From Acrocarpospora macrocephala (lineage in GTDB: Bacteria > Actinomycetota > Actinomycetes > Streptosporangiales > Streptosporangiaceae): a stretch of 64,000 bases of DNA. Positions 25,058 through 35,085 of this stretch are shown one piece after another (within the stretch, counting starts at the first letter, position 1; each line of letters starts with the position of its first letter). The stretch is taken from assembly GCF_009687865.1 (NCBI RefSeq), contig NZ_BLAE01000036.1:1-64000 (forward strand), given 5' to 3'. A model generated the notes under the pieces. That model ran no database searches. It was not told the DNA's origin and saw nothing but the letters and a program-made list of their open reading frames with translations. The position numbers and the translations under genes were made by a program.

Positions 25058-25643
25058 CCCGCTCCGCCAGCCACCGGGCCACCTCCGCGCCCACCCGGGC
25101 CGGCTCCCTCTTGAGATCGTGACCCTCCCCGGCCAGCACCACCAGCCGGTCCGCGTCCGCCTCGGCGGGCACCCCGAACGGATCCCGGTCGCCGTTCACC
25201 ACCAGCACCCGCACCCCGGCCGCGCGCAGCTCGTCGGCCCGGGACCGCTCCGGCCTGCCCGGCGGGTGCAGCGGGAAGGCCAGCGCCACCACCCCGTCCG
25301 CCCCGGCCGCCCGCGCCGTACGGCAGGCGACCCTGGCCCCGTTGCTGCGCCCGCCCTGGACCAGCGGCAACCCCGGTAGCCGCGCGCGCAGCGCGCCGAT
25401 CAGCGCCAGCCAGGCCTCGTCCTGCTTGGCGGCCGGGCCGGGCGCCCGCGCCCCGCGCAGCCGGAACGGCTGGACCACCCGGGCCACGCTCACCCCCGCG
25501 TCCAGCGCCGCGTCCCGCACCGCCAGCAGATCGGGCGCGTCCACTCCCCCGGCCGACCCGTGGGTGAGCGCCAGCACCAGCCACGGCTCCGCCGCCGCGT
25601 CAATCTCCAGCCGCCCCGGCCCGTACGGCGTCTCGACCTCCAT
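25011..25643 (-). CDS. alpha/beta hydrolase family protein (dienelactone hydrolase-like)
   Basis: 210 residues. LALTHGSAGGVDAPDL gives the oxyanion strand, GGRSNGARVACRTA the nucleophile Ser, VNGDRDPFG the Asp and AGEGHDLKRE the His. This is the KANL3/Tex30-like short hydrolase group. The substrate is unknown. Convergent overlap of 47 bp with the DUF5999 gene at its 3' end. Its 5' end faces a 224-bp spacer containing a long inverted repeat. Confidence 0.88.
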   Translation of the reverse strand: MEVETPYGPGRLEIDAAAEPWLVLALTHGSAGGVDAPDLLAVRDAALDAGVSVARVVQPFRLRGARAPGPAAKQDEAWLALIGALRARLPGLPLVQGGRSNGARVACRTARAAGADGVVALAFPLHPPGRPERSRADELRAAGVRVLVVNGDRDPFGVPAEADADRLVVLAGEGHDLKREPARVGAEVARWLAERVRPRCSPGRSADGGR

Positions 25644-25686
25644 ACCCGGACGCTACCGTGTTCATGGCCGCGCCTCCGGCACGGCG

Positions 25687-25775
25687 GCTCGGCCGCTTTC
25701 AGCCTGTGTCTTCCCTCGTCTCTCCGGTCGCTACGCTCCCTGCGTTCCTCAGTCCAGACACAGGCGCGGCCGAGC
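25687..25775. repeat. long inverted repeat (REP-like or terminator hairpin)
   Basis: Left arm GCTCGGCCGC (25687-25696), 6 nt, CCTGTGTC (25703-25710). Right arm GACACAGG (25757-25764) then CGCGGCCGAGC (25765-25775). The arms pair over 18 bp apart from a bulge, closing a 46-nt loop that has a lower-GC, gene-like pattern (TCGCTACGCTCC...). It lies between two divergent genes, so it is not an ordinary terminator. Confidence 0.55.
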
Positions 25776-25867
25776 GCTCCCCCGCGGGCATTACACGGGC
25801 GTCGTCCGAATGGAGGATGACGTCATGGCGCGGGTGTGCCAGATTTGACTACGTGCCGGACACATCA

Positions 25868-26200
25868 ATGCCACGCGACGATCTGCGAGCCACCCTCGAA
25901 GCGCGCCGGGACCTCGGTCCCGAGTATGAGGACGCGCTCGTCGACTCGTTTTTGGAGAAACTTGACAGTGAGATCACCGCGCGGGTGCGCGCGGAGGTCT
26001 CGGTTCACCAGAGCAAAGCGGGCGTGAAGCCAAGCAAGCCCGATAACTCACACATCCCGGTGGCGCTGGGCTCGCTCGGCATCGCCATCCCACTGACGGC
26101 GATCGCGGCCGCCAACGCGGGCACCGTGGGCCTGTTCCTGGCCTGGGGTGGCATCGTCCTGATCAACCTGGCCTACGCGCTGGGCCGCCGGAAGAACTAG
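25868..26200 (+). CDS. small two-helix membrane protein
   Basis: 110 residues. A conserved actinobacterial type: N-terminal helical domain RDDLRATLEARRDLGPEYEDALVDSFLEKLD, a coiled Arg/Val segment, then two transmembrane helices (about 60-78 and 84-104) ending ALGRRKN. Function not known. The ATG at 25868 matches the family start; there is open frame upstream without similarity. Its stop overlaps the convergent gene by 4 bp. Confidence 0.78.
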   Translation: MPRDDLRATLEARRDLGPEYEDALVDSFLEKLDSEITARVRAEVSVHQSKAGVKPSKPDNSHIPVALGSLGIAIPLTAIAAANAGTVGLFLAWGGIVLINLAYALGRRKN

Positions 26201-26688
26201 GGACGGTCGTACCGCTGCCTGACCTGGGCGGCGAGCGTGTCGTCCGCGTGCTCGAACCCGTATCGCCAGACGGTTTCCGCGTCACCGTCCCGGCCGCGCA
26301 GCGGCAGCGTGCGCGCCAGCAGCTCGATGGCCAGCGCGGCGGTGTCGGCGTCGGGCCCGGCCTCGACGGCGGCGGCGAACTCCGCGCAGGCCATCTCCAG
26401 GTGGGCGATGCCCAGCAGCACCCGCAACCGCGGCGCGTCCGTCACCTCCAGCACCTGGAGCACCACATCGGCGGCCTCGTCCGGCCGGCTGTCCGCCAGC
26501 AGATCCTCGGCCATGCGCTCGGCCACCACCGCGAGCCCGAGCGCCGCCTGGGCCCGATCGTGCGCGCCCTCGGTGGTCGCCAGCTCCGCGAAGAGCTCGG
26601 CGGCGGCGTCCAGCTCGCCCGCCTCGTAGAGACGGCGGGCCTGGTCGATCTGCCGCACCTGATCGGCACGAGGGTCGATGGCCGTCAT
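26197..26688 (-). CDS. tetratricopeptide-like helical protein
   Basis: 163 residues, almost all alpha-helix with TPR-like periodicity: QIDQARRLYEAGELDAAAELFAELA near the start, and later repeats rich in Ala and Leu. No enzymatic motif. GGAGG precedes the ATG at 26688 by 9 nt. Located just downstream of gcvP in the same direction, 93 bp away, but likely separate. Probably a protein-protein interaction module. Confidence 0.75.
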   Translation of the reverse strand: MTAIDPRADQVRQIDQARRLYEAGELDAAAELFAELATTEGAHDRAQAALGLAVVAERMAEDLLADSRPDEAADVVLQVLEVTDAPRLRVLLGIAHLEMACAEFAAAVEAGPDADTAALAIELLARTLPLRGRDGDAETVWRYGFEHADDTLAAQVRQRYDRP

Positions 26689-26781
26689 GAGGGGGGCCTC
26701 CACTGCCGATCTCAGCCGGAAAAGGATCACGAGGATCCTAGCCTTCCGGGCGGCGATCCGCCCCCAGACATGCCAAACGGT

Positions 26782-29577
26782 TCAGTCCTCGTACGCCTCC
26801 AGCGGCGGGCACGCGCACACCAGGTTCCGGTCGCCGTAGGCCTGGTCGATCCGGCGCACCGGCGGCCAGTACTTCTGCTCCCGCAGGGACGCGACCGGAT
26901 AGGCCGCCTCGGTCCGGCTGTAGGCGTGGGTCCAGGTGTCGGCGGTGACGCTGTCGGCGGTGTGCGGCGCGTTCCGCAGGGGGTTGTCGTCCCGCTCGTA
27001 CGCCCCTGACCCGACCTTGTCGATCTCCCCCTTGATCGCGACCATGGCGGTCACGAACCGGTCGAGTTCGGCCAGGTCCTCGCTCTCGGTGGGTTCGATC
27101 ATCAGCGTGCCCGCCACCGGGAAGGACATGGTCGGCGCGTGGAACCCGTAGTCGACCAGCCGTTTGGCCACGTCGTCCACGGTCACGCCGGTCTCCTTGG
27201 TGATCTTCCGCAGGTCGACGATGCACTCGTGGGCGACCAGGCCGTCCCGCCCGGTGTACAGCACCGGGTAGTGCGGCGCGAGCCGTACGGCCAGGTAGTT
27301 GGCCGACAGGATGGCCTGCTCGGTGGCCGCCTTGAGCCCGTCGGCGCCCATCATCCGCACGTACGCCCACGAGATGGGCAGGATGCCCGCCGACCCGTAC
27401 GGCGCCGCGCTGACCGCCCCCACGCCACGCCCGGGCAGGTACGGCGCCAGATGCGCCTTGACCGCCACCGGACCGACCCCGGGCCCGCCGCCCCCGTGCG
27501 GGATGCAGAACGTCTTGTGCAGGTTGAGATGGGACACGTCCGCCCCGAACTCGCCGGGCTTGGCCAGCCCGACCAGCGCGTTGAGGTTGGCCCCGTCCAC
27601 GTACACCTGGCCGCCCGCGTCGTGCACCCGGGCGCAGATGTCGGCGATGGCCTCCTCGAACACGCCGTGCGTGGACGGATAGGTCACCATGATCGCCGCC
27701 AGCGCCTCCCGATGCTTGCCGATCTTGGCGTCCAGGTCGGCGAGGTCCACGTTGCCGTCCTCGTCGCAGGCCACCACGACCACCCGCATCCCCGCCATGA
27801 CCGCGCTGGCCGCGTTGGTGCCGTGCGCCGAGGACGGGATGAGGCAGACGTCCCGCCCGAGGTCGCCGCGCGCGTGATGGTAGGCGCGGATCGCCAGCAG
27901 CCCGGCGAACTCGCCCTGCGACCCGGCGTTGGGCTGGAGCGAGACGGCGTCGTAGCCGGTCACCTCGGCCAGCCAGCCCTCCAGCGTCTCGATCAGGGCG
28001 GCGTATCCGGCGGCCTGGTCGACCGGCGCGTACGGGTGGATCCCGGCGAACTCCGGCCAGGTGACGGGCTCCATCTCGGTGGTCGCGTTGAGCTTCATCG
28101 TGCACGACCCGAGCGGGATCATCGACCGGTCCAGCGCGATGTCCTTGTCCTGCAATTTCCGCAGATAGCGCAACATGGCGGTCTCGGAGCGGTGGCTGTG
28201 GAACACCGGATGCGTCAGGAAGTCCGAGGTCCGCTCCAGCGCTTCGGGAAGCGCCGCCGGGCTCCCCGCCACCGCGGGCACTCCGAAAGCCTCCCAGACC
28301 GCCTCCAGATGCCCGTATGTGGTCTTCTCATCACAGGACACGCCAACCTGGTCCGCGTCCGCCAGGCGCAGGTTGACGCCCCGCTCGCGGGCCGCCGCGA
28401 CGACCTCCGCCGCCCGGCCGGGCACCCGGGCCAGCACGGTGTCGAAGAACTCCGCGTGCGCCACCTCGACCCCGCCCGCCCGCAGCCCCTCGGCCAGCAG
28501 GGCCGCGTGCCCGTGCACCCGCCTGGCGATCCGGCGCAGCCCGTCGGGGCCGTGGTAGACCGCGTACATGGCGGCCAGCACGGCCAGCAGCACCTGCGCG
28601 GTGCAGATGTTGCTGGTCGCCTTCTCCCGCCGGATGTGCTGCTCGCGCGTCTGCAGGGCCAGCCGGTAGGCCTGCCGCCCGTCCGCGTCCAGCGACACCC
28701 CGACCAGACGGCCGGGCAGCTGCCGCTGCAGCCCTTCCCGGACGGCCAGGTAGGCGGCGTGCGGCCCGCCGTACCCGAACGGCACGCCGAAGCGCTGCGA
28801 GGAGCCGATCGCGATGTCGGCGCCGAGCGCGGCGGGGGTTTCGAGCAGCGTCAGCGCGAGCAGGTCGGCGGCGGCGACCACCAGCGCGCCGATCGCGTGC
28901 GCCCGCTCGGACAGGTCACGGAAGCCGGCGACCCGGCCGCTCGCCCCCGGATACTGCACCAGCACCCCGAAACACTCGGGCAGCTCCCCATCGAGATCGG
29001 CTTCGACCAGTTCGATGCCCAGCGGCTCGGCGCGGGTGGCCAGCACGGCCTTGGTCTGCGGCAGCGCGTCGGCGTCCACCACGAACACCGCGCTCTTGAC
29101 CTTGGACACCCGCCGCGCCAGCGTCATCGCCTCGGCGGCGGCCGTGCCCTCATCCAGCAGCGAGGCCCCGGCCACGTCCAGCCCGGTCAGGTCGGTGATC
29201 ACCGTCTGGAAGTTGAGCAGCGCCTCCAGCCGCCCCTGCGAGATCTCCGGCTGGTACGGCGTGTACGCCGTATACCACCCCGGATTCTCCAGCACGTTCC
29301 GCAGCACCACGCCCGGCGTGATCGTGTCGAAGTAGCCAAGACCGATCATCGAGGTCAGCACCTGATTGCGGGCGGCGAGATCCCGCAGCTCGGCCAGGGT
29401 CTCGATCTCGCTCGACGCGGCCGGCAGGTTCAGCGGATCGGTGGTCCGGATCGCCTTCGGGACGGCCACGGCGACCAGGTCCTCGGTGGTGGCGTATCCC
29501 ACGGCGGCCAGCATGCGCGCCTGATCGGCGGCGGAAGGACCGATATGACGAGCGGCGAACTCGGAGTGAACAGTCAT
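26782..29577 (-). CDS. gcvP: glycine dehydrogenase (decarboxylating), P-protein
   Basis: 931-residue PLP enzyme of the glycine cleavage system, single-chain form. N-terminal [20 protein letters not shown] and the C-terminal half with [12 protein letters not shown] and the PLP-Lys segment [19 protein letters not shown]. It decarboxylates glycine and passes the aminomethyl group to the H protein. Start at the ATG at 29577 by family alignment; the leader carries a tandem glycine riboswitch, which would switch on expression when glycine is abundant. gcvT and gcvH are not in the window. Confidence 0.97.
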   Translation of the reverse strand: MTVHSEFAARHIGPSAADQARMLAAVGYATTEDLVAVAVPKAIRTTDPLNLPAASSEIETLAELRDLAARNQVLTSMIGLGYFDTITPGVVLRNVLENPGWYTAYTPYQPEISQGRLEALLNFQTVITDLTGLDVAGASLLDEGTAAAEAMTLARRVSKVKSAVFVVDADALPQTKAVLATRAEPLGIELVEADLDGELPECFGVLVQYPGASGRVAGFRDLSERAHAIGALVVAAADLLALTLLETPAALGADIAIGSSQRFGVPFGYGGPHAAYLAVREGLQRQLPGRLVGVSLDADGRQAYRLALQTREQHIRREKATSNICTAQVLLAVLAAMYAVYHGPDGLRRIARRVHGHAALLAEGLRAGGVEVAHAEFFDTVLARVPGRAAEVVAAARERGVNLRLADADQVGVSCDEKTTYGHLEAVWEAFGVPAVAGSPAALPEALERTSDFLTHPVFHSHRSETAMLRYLRKLQDKDIALDRSMIPLGSCTMKLNATTEMEPVTWPEFAGIHPYAPVDQAAGYAALIETLEGWLAEVTGYDAVSLQPNAGSQGEFAGLLAIRAYHHARGDLGRDVCLIPSSAHGTNAASAVMAGMRVVVVACDEDGNVDLADLDAKIGKHREALAAIMVTYPSTHGVFEEAIADICARVHDAGGQVYVDGANLNALVGLAKPGEFGADVSHLNLHKTFCIPHGGGGPGVGPVAVKAHLAPYLPGRGVGAVSAAPYGSAGILPISWAYVRMMGADGLKAATEQAILSANYLAVRLAPHYPVLYTGRDGLVAHECIVDLRKITKETGVTVDDVAKRLVDYGFHAPTMSFPVAGTLMIEPTESEDLAELDRFVTAMVAIKGEIDKVGSGAYERDDNPLRNAPHTADSVTADTWTHAYSRTEAAYPVASLREQKYWPPVRRIDQAYGDRNLVCACPPLEAYED

Positions 29578-29644
29578 GACAGGGGCCTCCAGCGGCGTCG
29601 AGACCAGCGCGCCCGGCCTGGAACCGGTCGCTCTGCGGGTCTCC

Positions 29645-29840
29645 CCCTCTGTCATCGGACCTGAGAGCTTCACCGAGCCCTGATGAGGTGCCCGGCTTTC
29701 CCCTTCGGTGCGGCCGCCTGGCTGGACGGCACGGCTTTCCAGAGTCGCCTCGCCCGTGCGGTACCGGTTGCCTGAGAGATTCCGGGGAGGGTTGCTCCTT
29801 CGGCGCCCCTCCTACTGGACGTGGAAGGGACTCTCCCGCA
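29645..29840 (-). promoter_or_regulatory. tandem glycine riboswitch
   Basis: On the minus strand two gcvT-type aptamers follow each other. Aptamer 1 (about 29840 to 29760) runs GGGAGAG, GGCGCCGAAGGAGCAACC, CCCCGGAATCTCTCAGGCAA. Aptamer 2 (about 29757 to 29645) runs CCGCACCGAAGGGGAAA, GGTGAAGCTCTCAGGTCCGA, GACAGAG. The GCCGAAGGRGMAA and CTCTCAGG motifs of both glycine aptamers are clear. The switch sits about 70 nt before gcvP, its expected target. Terminator or ribosome-binding-site sequestering elements were not resolved. Confidence 0.93.
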
Positions 29841-29888
29841 CAAGGTCGTCGGCTGGTACCAGACTACCGCTACCCGGCCGGGATGCTC

Positions 29889-30506
29889 TCAACCGGTCTT
29901 ACGGGCGCGTCGTCGCTGCGCCAGTTCGTCGGAGGGGTGGTCGGCCTCAGGCGGAAGGCCGACCTCCGCGCGTTCCCCCGGCAGCTCCGCGAGCGATCCC
30001 TCGACTTCGCGCCACACGCGCCCGAGCGCGATCCCGAACACGCCCTGCCCGCCCTGCAGCAGGTCGATGACCTCGTCGGCCGAGGTGCACTCGTAGACGC
30101 TCACCCCGTCGCTCATGAGGGTGATCTGGGCCAGGTCGTTGACGCCGCGCTCGCGCAGGTGGTGGACGGCGGTGCGGATCTGCTGGAGCGACACCCCGGT
30201 GTCCAGGAGGCGTTTGACGACCTTGAGCACGAGGATGTCGCGGAAGCTGTACAGCCGCTGGGAGCCGGAGCCCTGCGCGGCTCTTATGGTCGGCTGGACC
30301 AGGTCGGTGCGGGCCCAGTAGTCGAGCTGGCGGTAGGTGATCCCGGCCGCCGAACACGCCGTGGGGCCGCGGTAGCCGATGTCGTCGGCGACGGCCGCGG
30401 GCCGCTCGTCGAACAGCAAGCCCTGCTCACCGGCGCGTTCCCGCGCCGACTCGCGCTGAGCCGGATCATGCCCGGCCGTCTTACCCTCGCCGCTGCTGAC
30501 CGCCAC
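29889..30506 (-). CDS. MerR family regulator (Rv1830-like)
   Basis: 205 residues. The MerR HTH is DDIGYRGPTACSAAGITYRQLDYWARTDLVQPTIR (DNA-binding wing and helix), followed by GSQRLYSFRDILVLKVVKRLLDTGVSLQQIR and a C-terminal effector-like part (about 140-170) ending with an acidic, disordered tail. It matches the mycobacterial Rv1830 type by sequence and by position between gcvP and the DUF151 gene. GTG at 30506 preferred because GGAGG is 6 nt upstream; an ATG 8 codons earlier is the alternative. The family controls growth and division genes. Confidence 0.88.
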   Translation of the reverse strand: MAVSSGEGKTAGHDPAQRESARERAGEQGLLFDERPAAVADDIGYRGPTACSAAGITYRQLDYWARTDLVQPTIRAAQGSGSQRLYSFRDILVLKVVKRLLDTGVSLQQIRTAVHHLRERGVNDLAQITLMSDGVSVYECTSADEVIDLLQGGQGVFGIALGRVWREVEGSLAELPGERAEVGLPPEADHPSDELAQRRRARKTG

Positions 30507-30652
30507 TGCGGACCTCCGGCTTTCTCTCATCCCACGGCCTGATCTGGGGGTTCTCGAACTACAACCGTGGTTTCCCTTGCACGGTAGGACTGGCGCCAGC
30601 CTCAGTCAACGACCTCGATCGGCGCGTCGTGAAGCCGAAATATCGACCGATC

Positions 30653-31123
30653 TCAACCGGCACGGCCGAAGTCCTCCGGCGTGATGTTGTCCAGGAACTC
30701 GCGGAACTTCTCCACCTCGTCCTCCTGGTCGTCGGGCATGCTGACCCCCGCCTCGCGGACCACGTCCTCGCTGGCGAAGATCGGCGTGTGGGTGCGCAGC
30801 GCCAGCGCGATCGAGTCCGAGGGCCGCGCGCTGACCTCTACGCCGTTGGAGAACACCAGGTCGGCGAAGAAGATCCCGTCACGCAGCGCGACGATGTTCA
30901 CGGTGCGCAACTGGATGTCGAGCGCGTCCAGCACGTCCCGGAACAGATCATGGGTGAGCGGCCGTGGCGGTGGGTCCTCTGCCTGTGCCAGCGCGATCGC
31001 GGTCGCCTCGGTCATGCCGATCCAGATCGGCAGGTACCGATCACCGTTCGCCTCCTTCAAGAGGACGATCGGCTGGTTCGAGGGCATCTCAACGCGGACC
31101 CCCACGACCTCCATCTGCAACAC
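30653..31123 (-). CDS. bifunctional nuclease domain protein (DUF151)
   Basis: About 156 residues. Conserved core VVGVRVEMPSNQPIVLLKEANGDRYLPIWIGMTEATAIALA, then PPRPLTHDLFRDVLDAL and VSARPSDSIALALRT. Homologous to Rv1829 of M. tuberculosis. Plant and archaeal relatives have RNase/DNase activity; bacterial function is not settled. GTG at 31123 chosen from GGAGAG 10 nt upstream and normal family length; an in-frame ATG lies at 31114. Part of the block with two MerR genes and garA. Confidence 0.92.
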   Translation of the reverse strand: MLQMEVVGVRVEMPSNQPIVLLKEANGDRYLPIWIGMTEATAIALAQAEDPPPRPLTHDLFRDVLDALDIQLRTVNIVALRDGIFFADLVFSNGVEVSARPSDSIALALRTHTPIFASEDVVREAGVSMPDDQEDEVEKFREFLDNITPEDFGRAG

Positions 31124-31196
31124 GGGCGACTCACTCTCCGGGATGCGGCATATATCACCAGGCATTCAACGTAACACCCGAGAGCGACAGGCGTTG

Positions 31197-31850
31197 TCAG
31201 CGGCCGAGAACGCCACGAACACTGCCATTAAGCAGCGCGGCGTGCAAACGCAGGAGAAGTCCGGAGATTTCGCGCGCGGATTCCTCGGCGTGGTCGAGGG
31301 ATCCGGGCGCTCGGCGGCGCAGCAGCGGCGCCACGGCCTGCTCCAGCAGCCCGGCCTCGCGCTCGGCGGCGGCTTTCACCGCGCGCAGATGCCGCGCGTG
31401 CAGCCCGAACCTGGCCAGCCGCCCCACGCTGCGCGCCACATCGAGCGCGTCGGCGTCGTAGCGCCGCGCGCCGGGCGGGATGAGGCCGTAGTCCTCCAGC
31501 TCGGCCAAGGTCTCCTCGTCGATCTCGGCCGCCGCCAGCAGCTCCTCCCGGCTGAGCCGGACCGGCGGCGTCTCGGCGCCGACGGCGCGCGGGCCCGGCG
31601 GGCCGGCCAGCTGGTCCTTGATCACCCGCAGCGGCAGGTACTGGTCGCGCTGGGCGGTCAGGATGAACCGCAGCCGCTCGACGTCGGTGTGGGTGAACTT
31701 CCGGTATCCGGACGGGCTGCGCTGGGGCTCGATCAGCCCCTCCCCCTCCAGGAACCGGATCTTGGAGATCGTGACGTCGGGGAACTCCCCCTGCAGCAGG
31801 GCGAGCACCTCCCCGATGCTCATATGCGCCCTGATCGCCTCAGCGGCCAT
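31197..31850 (-). CDS. ftsR: MerR family regulator FtsR
   Basis: 217 residues. HTH starts MSIGEVLALLQGEFPDVTISKIRFLEGEGLI and continues SPSGYRKFTHTDVERLRFILTAQRDQYLPLRVIKDQL, diagnostic for the Rv1828/FtsR family. In Corynebacterium glutamicum FtsR activates ftsZ. C-terminal domain (about 95-200) is the family's dimerisation/ligand part. Followed 74 bp downstream by the DUF151 gene and preceded 28 bp upstream by garA, as in mycobacteria. Confidence 0.92.
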   Translation of the reverse strand: MAAEAIRAHMSIGEVLALLQGEFPDVTISKIRFLEGEGLIEPQRSPSGYRKFTHTDVERLRFILTAQRDQYLPLRVIKDQLAGPPGPRAVGAETPPVRLSREELLAAAEIDEETLAELEDYGLIPPGARRYDADALDVARSVGRLARFGLHARHLRAVKAAAEREAGLLEQAVAPLLRRRAPGSLDHAEESAREISGLLLRLHAALLNGSVRGVLGR

Positions 31851-31878
31851 ACGGGCTCACCCCCTTCTCACCCAGCGA

Positions 31879-32385
31879 TCACGGTCCTCCCGGGCCGCGG
31901 GTGAGGAACACCAACCGGAATTTACCGATCTGCACCTCGTCGCCCCCCGCCAGGGGGAACTCCTCGATGCGCTCCCTGTTGACGTAGGTGCCGTTGAGGC
32001 TGCCCACGTCGCGGGCGGTGAACTGGCCGCCGCGCCGGTAGAACTCGGCGTGCCGCCGGGACACGGTCACATCGTCCAGGAAGATGTCGCTCTCCGGGTG
32101 GCGACCCGCCGTGGTGAGGTCGCTGTCGAGCAGGAACCGGCTGCCCGCGTTCGGCCCGCGCATCACGACCAGCAGCGCGGTGCCCGGCGGCAGCTGCTCG
32201 ACCGCGGAACGATCCGGCAGCAGCGTCTGCCCGGTCGCCTCGTCCACGGCCTCAAGGGAGATCGTCGAGGTCGTGTCCGGCACCACCTGGTGCGCGGGCG
32301 GGCTCAGCGGCGAACCGCATCGAGAGCAGAAACGGGCATCCTCGGGGTTGGGGTGACCGCACTGCGTGCAGTAGACGCTGGGCAT
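31879..32385 (-). CDS. garA: FHA domain protein GarA with N-terminal zinc ribbon
   Basis: 168 residues. An N-terminal double CxxC ribbon (CTQCG at 6-10, CSRCG at 20-24), then the phosphorylation motif DTTSTISLEA with Thr38/Thr39, then an FHA domain (about 72-155) with AGRHPESDI, SRRHAEF and GSLNGTYVN. GarA/OdhI controls 2-oxoglutarate dehydrogenase and glutamate metabolism and is switched by PknB/PknG phosphorylation of the two Thr residues, which then bind its own FHA domain. The zinc ribbon is absent from mycobacterial GarA. First gene of the block. Confidence 0.92.
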   Translation of the reverse strand: MPSVYCTQCGHPNPEDARFCSRCGSPLSPPAHQVVPDTTSTISLEAVDEATGQTLLPDRSAVEQLPPGTALLVVMRGPNAGSRFLLDSDLTTAGRHPESDIFLDDVTVSRRHAEFYRRGGQFTARDVGSLNGTYVNRERIEEFPLAGGDEVQIGKFRLVFLTRGPGGP

Positions 32386-32564
32386 CGAACGGCTCGGCCT
32401 CTCTCACGACTTGCTCAAAACTGCGAATGCCGAAACTTACGCTGATCAGACACGAAGGTCAAGGCAGGCACGCTGGACATTGACTACCCAACGCTACCGT
32501 CAGGCACGGTCCAAGGTCCATGCCGCCACACCATCATCATCCGCCAGGGGTTCAGGTTATCGTT

Positions 32565-35072
32565 TCAGGCGGATCCGGCGGCCCGCTCGACGACTAGAGC
32601 CCATCGTTCGATCAGTGTTTGGGCCGTGTCCACGTCGTGTCCCTCGGCCCACAGGTGGGTGACGGCCTCGGCCGGGTCGGGCAGCACCATGACCCAGCTG
32701 CCGTCCTCCTCGACGATCCTGACGCCGTCGGTGGTGTCCAGGCGGCGGCCCTCGGCGGCCTCCACGACCGAGCGCATGACCGCGCCCTTGTGCGCCCACG
32801 GCGTGGGGATGGTGCGTTTGAGGAGTTTGGCCTCGGGGATGCGGGCGTCGATCTGGCTGAGCGAGAGCCGGGTCCTGGCGACCAGGCCGAGCAGGCGCAG
32901 GAAGACGGCCAGGCCGTCCACGGTGGGCCCGAACTCGGGCACCACGAAGCCGCCCCTGCCGTCGCACGCGAAGATCATCTCCGGGTGGGTGGCGGCGCTG
33001 GTGAGCGCGTCGACGCCGGTGGCCGTCCAGTCCACGTGCACGCCGTGGAAGCGGCACACCATCTCGGCCACCCGGGTGGTGGTGACCGGCAGCGCCACCC
33101 GGCCGCCCCTGCGCTCGGCGGCGACCAGGTCCAGCACGACCAGCAGGGCGCGCTCCTCGCTGATCAGGTGGCCCAGCTCGTCGACCAGCGAGACCCGCTC
33201 CCCCACCGGGTCGAACCTGACCCCGAAGGCGGCCCTGGACGAGCCGACCAGCTCCGAGAGGCGCTGCAGGTCGCGGCGGCGCTCGGCCAGCGTCTCGGTC
33301 GGGGAGGCGTCGTCCAGGCGGTTGTTGACCGTGAGCACGCCGACGCCGACCCGGCCGAGCAGGCTCGGCAGCACCAGCGAGGAGGTGCCGCCGGCGCAGT
33401 CCACCACGACCTTCATCTCGGCGTCCTTGACGCCGGTCATGTCCACGCAGCGGAGCAGCTCGCGAGCGTAGGTGTCCACGGCGCGGGCCGGGAAGGTGAG
33501 CTCGGCGATCTCGCCGGGGAAGGCCCGGCGGTACTCCTGGCGGGAGAAGACGCGTTCCAGCTTGCGCTGGGCGCCCGGGGACAGGTCGGCGCCGGTGTCG
33601 TCCAGGAAGACGATGTCGACGCTCTGCGGGTCCCCGGCGGTGGTGCGCAGGGTGATGCCGCCGCGCACGTTCTCCCGGGAGGTGTGGAAGCGGGCCACCG
33701 GCATGGCGGCGGCCTCCAGGTCCAGCACGTTGATGGCGCTGGAGTTGAGCGCGCTGATCACGGCGCGTTTCAGCGCGCGGGCCGCCCGGGAGGCGTCCCT
33801 GGAGGTCACCACCGTGTCGCCCTTGCTCAGCGTCGTCGCGTACGCGCTGGCCAGCCGCACGCACAGCTCGGGGGTGATCTCGACGTTGACCAGGCCGGAG
33901 ACGCCGCGCGGCCCGAACAGGCTGCGCTGGCCGCGGGACTCCCAGATGACGCTGGTGTTGACCACCGCCCCGGCCTCGACGGTCTTGAACGGGTAGATCT
34001 TCACGCCGGACGACACGTACGCCTCCGACTCGATCACGCACTCGTCGCCGACGACCGCGTTCTCCTCGATCCTGGCGCCCGTCATCACGTCGGTGTTCTT
34101 GCCGATCACGCAGCCGCGCAGGTGGGCGGCCGGGCCGATGTACACGTTGTCGTGCACCACCGCCCGGTGCAGGAACGCGCCCTCCTTGACCACCGCGTTG
34201 CTGCCGAGCACGGTGTATTCGCGCAGTTCCGCCCCGGCTTCGACCTTGGCGTAGTCGCCGATGAACAGCGGGCCCTTGAGCACCGCGTCCGCGTCGACGG
34301 AGGCGCCCTCGGAGACCCAGACGCCGGGCGACAGCTCGAAGGCGTCGTCGAAGTCGACCTTCACCCGGCCCTCCAGCACGTCGGCCTGGGCCTTGAGGTA
34401 GCTCTCGTGGGTGCCGACGTCCTCCCAGTAGCCGTCGGCGACGTAGCCGAACAGGCGGGCGCCGCGTGCCAGCAGCTTGGGGAAGACGTGCGCGGACCAG
34501 TCCACCGACTCGCCGGGGGCGACCTCGTCCAGGACGCTGGGCTCCATCACGTAGATGCCGGTGTTGACGGTGTCCGAGAAGACCTGCCCCCAGGTGGGCT
34601 TCTCCAGGAAACGCTGGATCCTGCCGTGGTCGTCGACGATGATGATGCCGAATTCGAGCGGGTTGGGGACCCGTTTGAGGCCGATGGTGACCAGGGCGCG
34701 GTTCTCGCGGTGGAACCTGAGCATGTCGGTCAGGTCGATGTCGGTGAGGGCGTCGCCGGAGATGACCAGGAAGCGGTCCTCGCGGAGCTTGTCGGCGGCG
34801 TTCTTGACGCTGCCGGCGGTGCCGAGCGGGGTCTCCTCGGTGGCGTAGTAGAGGTTCATGCCGAGCTCGTCGCCGTCGCCGAAGTAGTTGCGGATCAGCG
34901 CGGCCAGGAACTGCACGGTCACCACGACCTCGGTGAAACCGTGCTTCCTGAGCAGGCGAAGCACGTGTTCCATGATCGGGCGGTTGATCACCGGCAGCAG
35001 GGGTTTGGGCTGGTTGGCGGTCATCGGGCGCAGCCGGGTGCCCTCCCCGCCCGCCATCACCACGGCCTTCAC
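32565..35072 (-). CDS. mannose-1-phosphate guanylyltransferase / phosphomannomutase-like fusion
   Basis: 835 residues. Residues 1-235 are a nucleotidyltransferase ([27 protein letters not shown]), 245-370 a left-handed beta-helix with hexapeptide-like repeats, and 380-835 a phosphohexomutase-like region. The first part would form GDP-mannose (or another NDP-sugar) from the sugar-1-phosphate. The mutase region appears to lack the catalytic TASHNP loop and the DGDxDR metal loop ([10 protein letters not shown] takes its place), so it may be structural or regulatory. GTG at 35072 chosen as the start. Just downstream of the CDP-alcohol phosphatidyltransferase gene. Confidence 0.9.
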   Translation of the reverse strand: MKAVVMAGGEGTRLRPMTANQPKPLLPVINRPIMEHVLRLLRKHGFTEVVVTVQFLAALIRNYFGDGDELGMNLYYATEETPLGTAGSVKNAADKLREDRFLVISGDALTDIDLTDMLRFHRENRALVTIGLKRVPNPLEFGIIIVDDHGRIQRFLEKPTWGQVFSDTVNTGIYVMEPSVLDEVAPGESVDWSAHVFPKLLARGARLFGYVADGYWEDVGTHESYLKAQADVLEGRVKVDFDDAFELSPGVWVSEGASVDADAVLKGPLFIGDYAKVEAGAELREYTVLGSNAVVKEGAFLHRAVVHDNVYIGPAAHLRGCVIGKNTDVMTGARIEENAVVGDECVIESEAYVSSGVKIYPFKTVEAGAVVNTSVIWESRGQRSLFGPRGVSGLVNVEITPELCVRLASAYATTLSKGDTVVTSRDASRAARALKRAVISALNSSAINVLDLEAAAMPVARFHTSRENVRGGITLRTTAGDPQSVDIVFLDDTGADLSPGAQRKLERVFSRQEYRRAFPGEIAELTFPARAVDTYARELLRCVDMTGVKDAEMKVVVDCAGGTSSLVLPSLLGRVGVGVLTVNNRLDDASPTETLAERRRDLQRLSELVGSSRAAFGVRFDPVGERVSLVDELGHLISEERALLVVLDLVAAERRGGRVALPVTTTRVAEMVCRFHGVHVDWTATGVDALTSAATHPEMIFACDGRGGFVVPEFGPTVDGLAVFLRLLGLVARTRLSLSQIDARIPEAKLLKRTIPTPWAHKGAVMRSVVEAAEGRRLDTTDGVRIVEEDGSWVMVLPDPAEAVTHLWAEGHDVDTAQTLIERWALVVERAAGSA

Positions 35073-35085
35073 GCCAATCCCACCT

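Noticed and set aside
27139-29664. Open frame of about 841 codons opposite gcvP
   Set aside because: Antisense shadow of gcvP with biased composition and no similarity; gcvP has clear family motifs along its length.
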